Positions 54,912 to 64,000 of a stretch of 64,000 nucleotides of DNA are shown piece after piece (the stretch's first letter is position 1; each line of letters begins with the position of its first letter). This stretch comes from Eutreptiella sp. 'Long Island Sound 2002' (Eukaryota > Euglenozoa > Euglenophyceae > Eutreptiales > Eutreptiaceae). A program made the translations under genes and the position numbers. The notes below the pieces were generated by a model. The model did not search any database and was not told the DNA's origin. It saw only the letters and a list, made by a program, of their open reading frames with translations. The stretch is taken from positions 32,986,819-33,050,818 of the forward strand of contig OZ038390.1 of the NCBI GenBank assembly GCA_964036045.1, written 5' to 3'.

Positions 54912-55443
54912 ATATTTACTTTCTATCTAAATAAAGTAAATTCATTCTAACATAAAAAGTTTTCTAATTAAATTAAGTATAATGTAATTATATCATAACT
55001 AGCGTAAAATTAAATTCTAAATGGAAAAAAAATTTATACTCAAGTTTCTATGGCTTGAAAAAAGTATCGCCGTAGCTTTAGATCAAAAAATAGGAGAAAA
55101 GACAAATCCTATCACAAAATACTTTTTCTGGCCAAGAAAAGACGCCTGGGAAGAATTAAGGCTAGAATTACAAAAAAACTCTTGGATATCACAAAATGAA
55201 GCAATAATTTTATTAAACAAAACTACCGAAATAATAAATTATTGGCAAGAAAAAATTGAAATGAATCCTAAAAATTTAACAAAAATAAGAGAAAAATTTC
55301 CCGAATGTTTATTTATTGGACACAATTGAAATCCCTATTATGCTAAAAACTTAAGTTTATCCTAAAATAAACTTAAAGCTTATTACTAAAATCAAGAACA
55401 ATCACCAACTAGACTTTGTTACACCAGGCAAATGAAGTCGTGA
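54912..55443. other. Plastid DNA insertion (NUPT) in the left arm
   Basis: A very AT-rich block that starts after ATGCCGA and ends before CCAAGCATTCC, the sequences directly joined in the right arm. It contains an intact ycf65. The last about 40 bp are not AT-rich and may be filler. Confidence 0.85.
55021..55329 (+). CDS. ycf65: Plastid-type ribosomal protein PSRP-3 (Ycf65) in a nuclear insertion
   Basis: 102 codons from ATG to TGA, a full length for plastid Ycf65. It shows the family blocks FLWLEKSIAVALDQKIGEKT, ITKYFFWPRKDAWEELRLEL and ATEVINYWQE-like TTEIINYWQE. PSRP-3 is a small-subunit protein of the plastid ribosome and is plastid-encoded in several algae. The AT-rich codon use, AT-rich flanks with a bacterial-type TATAAT upstream, lack of introns and absence from the other arm show recent transfer from the plastid. 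Expression in the nucleus is doubtful because no transit peptide is present. Confidence 0.85.
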   Translation: MEKKFILKFLWLEKSIAVALDQKIGEKTNPITKYFFWPRKDAWEELRLELQKNSWISQNEAIILLNKTTEIINYWQEKIEMNPKNLTKIREKFPECLFIGHN

Positions 55444-56863
55444 GCACCAAGCATTCCAAGTGTCCCAACCTACAGGGCTGTTGGGCAATCAACACCAAGG
55501 AGTACTGGTTGGGCACCTTGAGGCCGGGAATCTTCATAATCTGCCATAAAAGGACGCCGTCACACATGGCATATGTACTGTAGGTTTGGCCAGTGTAGTG
55601 CCCTGCGGTGACCCCATGGATTGACAACAAGGCAACAAGGACCTTTCATTAGACCGACTTGCCTGTTCTATGTTGCACAATGTCTTAGTTCATACTAAAT
55701 GTTTATTGATGACCCGCCCAAGGACCTCTCGGCATTAGAATGAAGCACTACTTACAAAATGACAATGGCACAAGAATACGTCGTCTACCCTCTTAAGCAC
55801 CAATGACAACTTGCAACGTCGTTCAACACACGTAGTAAAACGCAAATTACTCGAGACACAAAGGCAACAATGAAACTGAATCTTGCGCATTTCAAAGGGT
55901 ATTGACATTTTGATAGATATCATACCCAGGGCAACTGACATTGCCACAATGCACCACAAAACATGCAAGTCGCCTATCAACATATTTTTTCAAACTTTCT
56001 TCAATCAAAATATTCTCTTCCAACGATTTTCTTCTTCCACACAAGGGATGCCCTTTGAGAATGCTTTCTGCACGCTGCAGGCGCCGTAGGAACCGCCTAA
56101 ATGGGGCTCTATGAACAATGATGCTGACGGGGCAAACATCTCGGCCCATGAGCAATATACACGTGATCAGAAAGGAGGCGCTCCATGTGTGCAAGCAGCA
56201 CTGCAATGGCGTAGCCACAACTTGTGTCCCTCCCAAGAAACAGGTCCAACATGTCCATAGGAAGGGTGGCGAGCAAAAGTGAAACAATACACAGGGTCCT
56301 GCATGTCTCCCATATCTAGGAATCCCCGTGAGCAACGACCAATGATATATAGGGGGCAGTCGTGGGATGAGGCTCCATGAAGCAAGAGGGCTTCACTACA
56401 CAAGTGAACAAAAGAGCCCCCCCCACCCCCCCGCAAAAAAGCCTGAATTCGACCGCATGGTACGAACCGCCCAACACATCTACGGCAAATCGCCCGGTCC
56501 CAGAAATACAACAATAAATCTCTGAGAAATATGTTCAAGGATCGGTGGAAACCCGTCCCCGGCAGGCAGAATGGGTCTTGGGTAGGAGTGGCGGAAGGTA
56601 TCGCATGATCCAATGGTCGTTGGTGATGCTGGGCAAGAGGGGGCTCCATAAGGCGACGAAAGTTGTTGCTGGTGACTGAAAATCTAGTTTCCTTAGGGAC
56701 CAACCAATGTCATAGCAAGAGCTTTGCACCATGGAGGTAGCCCGTGGAAAAAAAAGTATTCCGTACCTTGCATGCATACAACCGTAAGCGCAAAGGAGAT
56801 TAGGAGTTACATTGTGTCTGCCCAGGTGGGGCAGCTACCTCGCCAATTGGTAGGATTCATGGC
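55444..56863. other. Inverted-repeat arm and 3' flank of the membrane-protein gene
   Basis: No family recognised. The longest shared frame, 56335-55892 on minus, reads FRRFLRRLQRAESILKGHPL and also occurs at 60318-60809 on plus. It could be an exon of a paralogue or non-coding. Confidence 0.35.
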
Positions 56864-58549
56864 CTACATGGGCCATGCACCAAAAGGGGAGGGGGCTGGC
56901 ATGGGCCACATGGCAGCCGCAGGGGAAGGTGTCGGGTAGGCTGGCAGGTATGGCGGGGCTGAAATTGGAGATGAGTAGGACCCGAACCCGGCCAGCCCCT
57001 TGCCCGCAAACTGGCGCTTGTCTTGCAGGGCCTCCATCATGATCCACGTCACGCAAGCCGCCAACAAGGCACTGCCAACAATCAGCCCACAGTAGATGGC
57101 GGTGATGATCGTAACGCCCTCTTCATACCCTGTCAGTTGGGACACTACGAAGGTCGTGGACGTGACCCCATCCAAGACTGCGAAGATGCTCTCCACCATG
57201 ATGTTGAAGGCGTACGCAGTGATCCACAGCAACACCACAAGGCTAAAGATCAGTGGAGTCCTGGTTCTTCGGAAGGCTCCCCACACTCCAACCAGCACAG
57301 CGACAAGTGCAAAGACAGCCAACACGACAGGGTCTGGGGAAGGGGAGTAAACAGCCGGTTTTGGGAGACCATTGTTCCCATTCATTAGGCAACCCACGGT
57401 CAATACGACCAAGGCTAGGGCGGCAATGAACCCATTGCAAGCGAACAACACGTATCTGCACAATTCAATCGGCTTCTCAACGGGCACCCCGAGGATGCGA
57501 CATGGGTCAGAAAGATCCCGGTCCACGCCATGTTCCTCCGCTTCATCCCATGATTGCATTCTTTCACTGTAGTAATATGCAGCCCAAATGACCAATAGAC
57601 TCAAGGCCCAATTGATCCAGTTGAATGCCAACTCTGCTGTCACGAAGCCCTTGTCTTGGCATGGTAGTCTTGCACTTGCTGCTGCATTGCCACAATTATA
57701 ATCCAGGTTCTTTTCGGCCCAAGCCACGGCGGCCACCCAAGTGGCATAAAGATTGACCACAAAGAACGCGAAGACGGCGGTGATGATGAGCACCCCGCGC
57801 ATGCTGAACTTCACTCCCACAAACATCAAGATGCCGATGAAGAACTGCACAAACGCAACAGTGAAGTTCCAGGTCTTGGTGCTGGGGTTTTGTGGATTCT
57901 CCTGTGCCTCGCTCACCCCAAGAAGACCCGCACCACAGAGAATGTACAAGATGCCCAGGATGTAGCAAATGAGCTGGACTTGCTTCATTGAGAGCTTGAT
58001 GAACTTGTTATTACGCTGCACTGCGTGTAGGCCCGCCCCCATCTCGGACTCCTCTTGGATAGACTCGCCCACCCTCCAAACCAAATAGGTGCAAACAAGA
58101 CCAAGCGCCGCAACACAGATGCCAAACGCTTGCATGGATACACTGGGGAGGTACTGAGGGCCAAAGTACCCAGCGATGGTGAAGAGGACGGCTGCTGCGA
58201 AGATCAGTAGACCACGGTCCCTCGTGGCGAGGCCGATGACAGTGGCTGCGAGGCCGATGCCGAGCATGACCGCGCCCGCAATTGTGAATGCGTTGTTTGT
58301 GCGAATGTACGCCGCAAAAGGCCCGACATCATCGTTGGTTTCGAAGAAAACAAGCATTCCGGTTGCCAAGCCGACAAGAGCAATGACAGCTATAGCGGCA
58401 ACCGCGGACCACACTTTGGTGGAGACCCGCGAACTCACGGCACCACTAGGCTTGGCATCGGCTGGAGCAAACCCGGTGTTTGATATGTAGGGTGGTGCAT
58501 AAGATACAGGGTACCCAAAAGAATAATCACCGTAGCCATTCATTTGCAT
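56864..58549 (-). CDS. Predicted 12-helix membrane protein of unknown function
   Basis: About 560 residues from the ATG at 58549 (MQMNGYGDYSFGY); the frame is open to 58747, but that part is in a duplicated 5' region and is probably untranslated. Twelve hydrophobic stretches fall into three groups of four, for example WSAVAAIAVIALVGLATGML, FVQFFIGILMFVGV and LIFSLVVLLWITAYAFNIM. An acidic and basic loop follows each group (RMQSWDEAEEHGVDRDL). A Pro/Tyr/Met-rich tail (PPYLPAYPTPSPAAAMWPMP) lies at the end. No intron is needed. Tripled tetraspan architecture is reminiscent of MARVEL-like proteins, but no family is assigned. Truncated copies of its first codons occur at 60.1 and 61.9 kb. Confidence 0.75.
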   Translation of the reverse strand: MQMNGYGDYSFGYPVSYAPPYISNTGFAPADAKPSGAVSSRVSTKVWSAVAAIAVIALVGLATGMLVFFETNDDVGPFAAYIRTNNAFTIAGAVMLGIGLAATVIGLATRDRGLLIFAAAVLFTIAGYFGPQYLPSVSMQAFGICVAALGLVCTYLVWRVGESIQEESEMGAGLHAVQRNNKFIKLSMKQVQLICYILGILYILCGAGLLGVSEAQENPQNPSTKTWNFTVAFVQFFIGILMFVGVKFSMRGVLIITAVFAFFVVNLYATWVAAVAWAEKNLDYNCGNAAASARLPCQDKGFVTAELAFNWINWALSLLVIWAAYYYSERMQSWDEAEEHGVDRDLSDPCRILGVPVEKPIELCRYVLFACNGFIAALALVVLTVGCLMNGNNGLPKPAVYSPSPDPVVLAVFALVAVLVGVWGAFRRTRTPLIFSLVVLLWITAYAFNIMVESIFAVLDGVTSTTFVVSQLTGYEEGVTIITAIYCGLIVGSALLAACVTWIMMEALQDKRQFAGKGLAGFGSYSSPISAPPYLPAYPTPSPAAAMWPMPAPSPFGAWPM

Positions 58550-58584
58550 GAAGTGGTGTGGCCTGTGGGATGGAAATGAGGCAC

Positions 58585-59060
58585 AACAGAGTACATACCT
58601 TAGTGGGATAGGAAGGAGTGACGGAGGAAAGTGAAAGTGGTGGGAGCGAGATTGGGCAACGAATGGAGGGAAGAAAAGAGGAAGGAGGAAGGGGTCCTCT
58701 TCTAGGGAGAAAATTTCAGTGGCACTGTCTAATACTAATTGCACCATTGAATCACACTTCCCCGAATCTGATTTCCTTAACCGGACCAGTTGATTTCTTC
58801 ATGGTGGGGAAGAACACAGCCACATCACTGCTTGAGGCTAAGTGTTTGCACTGCGTGCACACTGCGTGGGCACAGCGTGCATATTGCGCACGCAGAGGCT
58901 GGGATACTCACCCAAGAATACATGTCACCTGTTTACTAGAGGGAAGACTAAAAGGTGTCAATACCATAGGGTTGGCCAGGGGTCCATCGATACTTCTGGT
59001 TGTAGTTATAACCAACAGCATCGTCGAAGAAGAGCTGTCCGGTCCTAGTGTCGACTCGCC
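58585..59060. repeat. 476-bp tandem duplication, unit 1
   Basis: Begins AACAGAGTACATACCTTAG directly upstream of the membrane gene and is repeated with a few differences at 59061-59536. It includes four GCACTGCGTG-type motifs and a minus open stretch RVDTRTGQLFFDDAVGYNYN. Confidence 0.92.
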
Positions 59061-59536
59061 AACAGAGTACATACCTTAGTGGGATAGGAAGGAGTGATGG
59101 AGGAAAGTGAAAGTGGTGGGAGCGAGATTGGGCAACGAATGGAGGGAAGAAAAGAGGAAGGAGGAAGGGGTCCTCTTCTAGGGAGAAAATTTCAGTGGCA
59201 CTGTCTAATACTAATTGCACCATTGAATCACACTTCCCCAAATCTGATTTCCTTAACCGGACCAGTTGATTTCTTCATGGTGGGGAAGAACACAGCCACA
59301 TCACTGCTTGAGGCTAAGTGTTTGCACTGCGTGGGCACTGCGTGGGCACAGCGTGCATATTGCGCACGCAGAGGCTGGGATACTCACCCAAGAATACCTG
59401 TCACCTGTTTACTAGGGGGAAGACTGAAAGGTGTCAATACCATAGGGTTGGCCAGGTGTCCATCAATACTTCTGGTTGTAGTTATAACCAACAGCATCGT
59501 CGAAGAAGAACTGTCCGGTCCTGGTGTCGACTCGCC
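59061..59536. repeat. 476-bp tandem duplication, unit 2
   Basis: Same length as unit 1. On minus the reading frame enters the unit from outside (RLSIADTRWWRVDTRTGQFF), so unit 2 has the original junction and unit 1 is the copy. Confidence 0.92.
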
Positions 59537-59724
59537 ACCATCGAGTATCGGCGATCGAGAGCCTTCGAGCAACGATGCTCACGTTGACTTCTCTGCAGTT
59601 GTGGACGTGGCCATACCCATCGATGATCTTGAGCATCTTGGTTCGAGAATCACCTTGAAGTCGACCAAGGTTTTGGTGCCACATCCTAAATGCTTGGGAA
59701 GCCAAAAAAACCCTGGGACGGAAC

Positions 59725-59815
59725 CAAAAACTTGTGAAAAGGGGCCAAAACTAGGGTTCGAGTATTTGCCAACATCCAAAACTTCGCAGTGCGTGCATGG
59801 CATTCCCTGAGTGGC
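59725..59815 (+). repeat. Dispersed repeat R2, second copy
   Basis: GGGGCCAAAACTAGGGTTCG...ACATCCAAAACTTCGCAGTG, matching 14825-14930. Confidence 0.6.
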
Positions 59816-59913
59816 TCATGTGTTGCGCCCCCCCAGCCCACGCACCTCCCACCCTTCACGAAGCAGGGAAGCATTTAACCGGTTGCATAAACGTGGGTTT
59901 CTTGGGGTCCCAT

Positions 59914-60277
59914 AAGTGGACAAGCAATGAATGGCGACATAAGCCCTGCCACCTCAAAGAACAGGAAAGCATCCAAATGTCTTTCTTCCCCTGCTATCCC
60001 CACAGTCCCCAAAGAGGGGAGACATCGATAGGGCTACATAACTCTTGCCATCTAGGGGACTGCAAAGTGGGAGGGCATCAAAATGGCCATCTATACCCAA
60101 AGAATAGTCGCTGAAGCCATTCATCTTCATGAAGTGGTGTGGCATAAGGGATCGGAATGAGGTACAACAGAGAACACACCTTATTGGAATGGGAAGATGG
60201 GTTTTCAAGGTGTCAAAGGAGCGGTTTATGCTGACCAGGTCTGCGAGCATTTGAGAGGGTCCAAGACGGATACCACA
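59914..60277. repeat. Inner inverted repeat, left arm (B)
   Basis: 364 bp reverse-complementary to 61733-62096. It holds, on minus, the start MKMNGFSDYSLG, a truncated copy of the membrane protein's first codons. A further direct copy of about 85 bp (CCCAAAGAGGGGACACATCG) follows at 60280-60366. Confidence 0.85.
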
Positions 60278-60366
60278 GCCCCCAAAGAGGGGACACATCG
60301 ATAGGGCTACATAACTCTTGCCATCTAGGGGACTGCAAAGTGGGAGGGCATCAAAATGGCCATCTA

Positions 60367-61432
60367 TGCTCACGGGGATTCCTAGATATGGGAGACATGC
60401 AGGACCCTGTGTATTGTTTCACTTTTGCTCGCCACCCTTCCTATGGACATGTTGGACCTGTTTCTTGGGAGGGACACAAGTTGTGGCTACGCCATTGCAG
60501 TGCTGCTTGCACACATGGAGCGCCTCCTTTCTGATCACGTGTATATTGCTCATGGGCCGAGATGTTTGCCCCGTCAGCATCATTGTTCATAGAGCCCCAT
60601 TTAGGCGGTTCCTACGGCGCCTGCAGCGTGCAGAAAGCATTCTCAAAGGGCATCCCTTGTGTGGAAGAAGAAAATCGTTGGAAGAGAATATTTTGATTGA
60701 AGAAAGTTTGAAAAAATATGTTGATAGGCGACTTGCATGTTTTGTGGTGCATTGTGGCAATGTCAGTTGCCCTGGGTATGATATCTATCAAAATGTCAAT
60801 ACCCTTTGAAATGCGCAAGATTCAGTTTCATTGTTGCCTTTGTGTCTCGAGTAATTTGCGTTTTACTACGTGTGTTGAACGACGTTGCAAGTTGTCATTG
60901 GTGCTTAAGAGGGCAGATGACGTATTCTTGTGCCATTGTCATTTGTAAGTAGTGCTTCATTCTAATGCCGAGAGGTCCTTGGGCGGGTCATCAATAAACA
61001 TTTAGTATGAACTAAGACATTGTGCAACATAGAACAGGCAAGTCGGTCTAATGAAAGGTCCTTGTTGCCTTGTTGTCAATCCATTGGGCACCGCAGGGCA
61101 CTGCACTGGCCAAACCTACAGTACATATGCCATGTGTGACGGCGTCCTTTTATGGCAGATTGTGAAGATTCCCGGCCTCAAGGTGCCCAACCAGTACTCC
61201 TTGGTGTTGATTGCCCAACAACCCTGTGGGTTGGGACACTTGGAATGCTTGGTCACTGCTCGGCATAAATTGGTTGGTAGGTCGAACTAGATGTCCCTAC
61301 CATCGACACTGCCAGCCATTGGTCATTAACAAACCACTCGGGCGCAACTTACGCTAAAAAACAGTTTTGGAATTGTGCCTTTTTCCACACCCCACCTACA
61401 CTTTCCTCGGAATGCAACCATACATGTTCAAA
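60367..61432. repeat. Large inverted repeat, right arm (A')
   Basis: Counterpart of 54731-56334 without the plastid insertion. It lies between arms B and B'. Confidence 0.85.
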
Positions 61433-61732
61433 GAAAATATAACCTGCAAGTTTTGTGTGTGCATCCAAGCATTTTTGTCATTACATGCCAAGCAACGCGA
61501 TGACATGTGGCCTTTCAAAAGATTTCATTTTACCCTCAACAAAATTTGGTTCCCAATTGCTCTCCCCTGTCCGCTAATATCCCAAGTACATGGGGTTGCA
61601 TTGGAATCCGAGACCCCACCCCCGGGGTCCTACGGGACAATCATCAACTTTTTTTTCACTCTTCGTTACAACCCAAATGCCTTGTCTCAAACCCTCTCTT
61701 GGAGTGCACTTTGCAACCCACATCACCGTTGC

Positions 61733-62096
61733 TATCCGTCTTGGACCCTCTCAAATGCTCGCAGACCTGGTCAGCATAAACCGCCTCTTTGACACCTTGA
61801 AAACCCATCTTCCCATTCCAATAAGGTGTGTTCTCTGTTGTACCTCATTCCGATCCCATATGCCACACCACTTCATTAAGATGAATGGCTTCCGCGACTA
61901 TTCTTTGGGTATAGATGGCCATTTTGATGCCCTCCCACTTTGCAGTCCCCTAGATGGCAAGAGTTATGTAGCCCTATCGATGTCTCCCCTCTTTGGGGAC
62001 TGTGGGGATAGCAGGGGAAGAAGGACATTTGGATGCTTTCCTGTTCTTTGAGGTGGCAGGGCTTATGTTGCCATTCATTGCTTTTCCACTTCCCCC
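61733..62096. repeat. Inner inverted repeat, right arm (B')
   Basis: 364 bp, the reverse complement of 59914-60277 with few differences; on plus it reads KMNGFRDYSLG, again the truncated membrane-protein start. Confidence 0.85.
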
Positions 62097-62106
62097 CCCC
62101 CCCCTT

Positions 62107-62157
62107 GCGCAAGCACGGCCTTGTCTAAGCACGAAGACCCCGTGTGATCGTTGTTTT
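62107..62157 (+). repeat. 52-bp direct repeat, left
   Basis: GCGCAAGCACGGCCTTGTCT...GTGTGATCGTTGTTTT. The right copy is at 62591-62643, 484 bp away. Confidence 0.8.
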
Positions 62158-62209
62158 GATGGGTTTTTCTGACCACGGTTTTTATGGTCAGAAATTCATT
62201 GTTTCGTGA

Positions 62210-62614
62210 TTGTGCGCTGATTGTACAGGGAAAGAAGGGCTGGTTCATGTTTGTGATGGTTCCTCTTGCTCACAACAACATTCTGATTGGTACTGCAACC
62301 CAATGGTAATTGTTTTGCTGTGGTTTTTAGCCATGAAAAATAATGCTATCGCTGGCTTGGGTGTTACATACATCCGATCCACTGGTGAGCATGCACCTGC
62401 CACCATCGTTGGTCCTTCTACGCGGTTGGAAAGGGTTTCTATTCCGTACCCGTTGATGGGCAGTAAGAACATGAGGACCATGCTGAATTTTGCCTACACG
62501 TTGTGTTCTAGTGCCATGTTTGTGGATGATGTGCTTGGTGTCGGGTGCGGGCAGGTTTTCTGTGTGCAGTGTCTCTTTGTGTTGCGCGTCGCGCACAAGC
62601 ACGGGCTTGTCTAA
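62210..62614 (+). CDS. Open frame between direct repeats, probably mobile-element derived
   Basis: An open frame without an early ATG; an acceptor-like GATTGTACAG precedes GGAAAGAAGG. It reads VTYIRSTGEHAPATIVGPST and LERVSIPYPLMGSKNMR, a small beta-rich pattern (IRSTGE..PATIVGPS) that resembles SH3/Tudor-like tails of element proteins, then FAYTLCSSAMFVDDVLGVGC. The 52-bp direct repeats on both sides suggest a mobile unit or solo fragment. Confidence 0.35.
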   Translation: MCADCTGKEGLVHVCDGSSCSQQHSDWYCNPMVIVLLWFLAMKNNAIAGLGVTYIRSTGEHAPATIVGPSTRLERVSIPYPLMGSKNMRTMLNFAYTLCSSAMFVDDVLGVGCGQVFCVQCLFVLRVAHKHGLV

Positions 62615-62643
62615 GCACGGGGACCCCGTGTGACCGTTGTTTT
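62591..62643 (+). repeat. 52-bp direct repeat, right
   Basis: GCGCACAAGCACGGGCTTGT...GTGTGACCGTTGTTTTT, the partner of 62107-62157. Confidence 0.8.
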
Positions 62644-62649
62644 TCTGAC

Positions 62650-63690
62650 CTTGGCCGTGCTTGCGCAAGGGGGGTTTGGTTTGGTTTGGGTCAAGGCCTG
62701 TGCCGGACGCCCTGGCCCACAGTCAGCACTCGCCTTTGTGCCGACACGACTGGGCTAGGCGAATCGCGGTTGTCCGGTCCCAAGGCCTGCCGGACTGTTG
62801 ACCGCCCCCGTACCCCGTGGTGGCACACACGGGAGGGAGATGCCGCCGTGCCTGTGTGTGTGGCGCGCACGGGGCAGGTGGGTGGGGCGTGCATGCTGGT
62901 GGCGCTTGTAGGGCATGACGGGTCACACGGCTGCGCCGCGCCTGGCCCTGCTCGCTTGCGCCTGCGTGTGGGGGGTTGTGTGATGCCTGGTGCTCCAGGC
63001 CCCGGCAGGGAGGCCATGGGAGCCTGACGCTGAGCCCGCCGGGGGAGTGTTCGGTCTGGACACGCCGCCTCCCGGTCATTGACATGCTGCCAGCGGCCCC
63101 ACGACTGCATGAGGCACGGGGGCGCGCTCCCTGGGCGCACGACTGGGGGGGTCCACACCTCCTGACTGCCCAAGGCACTGGTGGTGTTGTCGTGGACTGG
63201 ACCCTCCGCCCACGGCGTTGAGGGACGGCATGGGGAGGGGCTCCAGGGCGCGCCGAGCGCTGCCCTGCCCTGGAGCCTGCCCGGGCTCGGGGCCTGGGTG
63301 GCGGTGCTACTGCCCGCGTAAACGGGGGGGCCCAGAGGGCACACCACCCGAGTGACCGCTCCGTAAGGAAGGGGGGGGGGGGGGCAGGGGTCGGCAGGTG
63401 GCTGTCTGGCCTCCAGGGGTCGCCCACAACTGAACTGGAGTGCACGGGGCTGTGCTGGCCTGGGCGTCTGTGATGAAGTTGGAGGGGCACGCGCACACCT
63501 GGAGGTTCCCTGGGCAGGCCGCTCAAGGGATACCCACAGCAGTCAATCTGCGAGCCCTGCACAGCCTCCACTTTTTGGGCCCTGAGGGCGCCGACTCCGT
63601 GCACCCCTCCCGTCGGGGGCGCAGGCGGGGGGGGGGGGGGGGGGTAGTGGTGGTTGGGTCTACCTGCTCACGTGTTTGGAAGAGGAGGAC
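62650..63690. other. GC-rich stretch, probably intron or 3' part of the right-edge gene
   Basis: Several minus open frames but no confident exon. Candidates near 63.53-63.59 kb (GPKKWRLCRARRLTAVGIP with stop, or SQIDCCGYPLSGLP) follow acceptors, but only the first fits the phase of the exon at 63694-63792. Confidence 0.35.
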
Positions 63691-63693
63691 CAC

Positions 63694-63792
63694 CTGCTGG
63701 GTTACCATGCGGGTCCCAGATCCCAACATACTCGTCGTTCGGCGTCTGCTCCCTGTCCATGTGGGGAGGGACCTTGATCCCCATGTGACGGC
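63694..63792 (-). CDS. Exon of an unassigned minus-strand gene at the right edge
   Basis: 99 nt between GCACTGCAG acceptor and CAG|GTGGTC donor, phase 1 on both sides. Reads RHMGIKVPPHMDREQTPNDE and YVGIWDPHGNPA. Composition and borders are clearly exonic. The family is not recognised and the 5' exons lie outside the window. Confidence 0.55.
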
Positions 63793-64000
63793 CTGCAGTG
63801 AGTGCGAGGGTGCGAGGGCATGCGGGGGGGGGGGGGGTGCTGGGCCTGCTTTCGGTCCGGCCCCATTTCTGTTGGGGGGGGTAGGGGCAGCAAAAGGTCT
63901 GCTCCCCTGTTTCCTGGTCCCCAAGGGGAACCAGCCCACGGCCTGCACCCTCGCTTTGTGGTGGCTGAAATTTGGGCCGACAGAGTGCGCAAGGGGGGGG

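Larger units (their letters stand above)
54731..56334. repeat. Large inverted repeat, left arm (A)
   Basis: Reverse-complementary to 60367-61432 at about 98 percent or better by eye, apart from the 532-bp insertion at 54912-55443, which only this arm has. Shared open frames such as MLIGDLHVLWCIVAMSVALG occur on opposite strands. Confidence 0.85.

Noticed and set aside
59463-59705. WW-domain protein (TRWWRVDTRTGQFFFDD)
   Set aside because: The spacing of a WW domain is not present (no second conserved Trp and Pro), and the stretch is part of a duplicated segment.

Overview
The window is nuclear DNA from a eukaryote, most likely an alga. Genes are split by GT-AG introns, mitochondrial targeting peptides are recognisable, DIRS-type and Harbinger-type transposons are present, and there is a short AT-rich insertion of plastid origin carrying ycf65. 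Plastid-encoded ycf65 is known from several algal lineages (red-derived plastids, euglenids, some prasinophytes and streptophyte algae), so the species is not fixed; a prasinophyte is only a guess. No bacterial operon logic, rRNA or convincing tRNA gene is seen. Poly(G)/poly(C) tracts of 9-20 bases occur throughout the first 50 kb, and most long open frames there are shadows or simple repeats.

Layout. 1-3.4 kb (minus): decayed DIRS-like retroelement (gag, tyrosine recombinase, reverse transcriptase running off the left edge). 3.5-4.3 kb: 15-bp tandem repeat. 4.9-5.6, 14.1-14.7 and 18.1-18.9 kb: relics of a Harbinger-like DDE transposon with a C-terminal zinc finger; related MITEs share its terminal motif. 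10.1-17.3 kb (minus): a three-exon gene for a small mitochondrial protein of unknown function, with alternative exons near 12 kb. 19.5-23.8 kb (plus): a weakly supported multi-exon gene. 24.6-48.5 kb (minus): the centrepiece, an essentially complete 15-exon gene for mitochondrial delta-1-pyrroline-5-carboxylate dehydrogenase (ALDH4 family), 566 codons spread over 23.8 kb. Its introns hold MITEs, microsatellites, minisatellites, hairpins and AT-rich islands.

From about 50 kb the texture changes, with less GC and far fewer G-runs. 51.0-54.7 kb holds three head-to-tail 1.2-kb units with inverted termini, separated by (TA)n. 54.7-62.1 kb is an inverted-repeat complex enclosing an intact gene for a predicted 12-helix membrane protein (56.9-58.5 kb). 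One arm carries the plastid ycf65 insertion. A 476-bp tandem duplication lies upstream of the membrane gene. 62.1-62.6 kb has an open frame between direct repeats, and one confident exon of a further minus-strand gene sits at the right edge (63.7 kb).

Functionally, the clear cellular genes are P5C dehydrogenase (proline to glutamate, mitochondrial matrix), a small presequence-bearing mitochondrial protein and a membrane protein. The rest is mobile or repetitive DNA.
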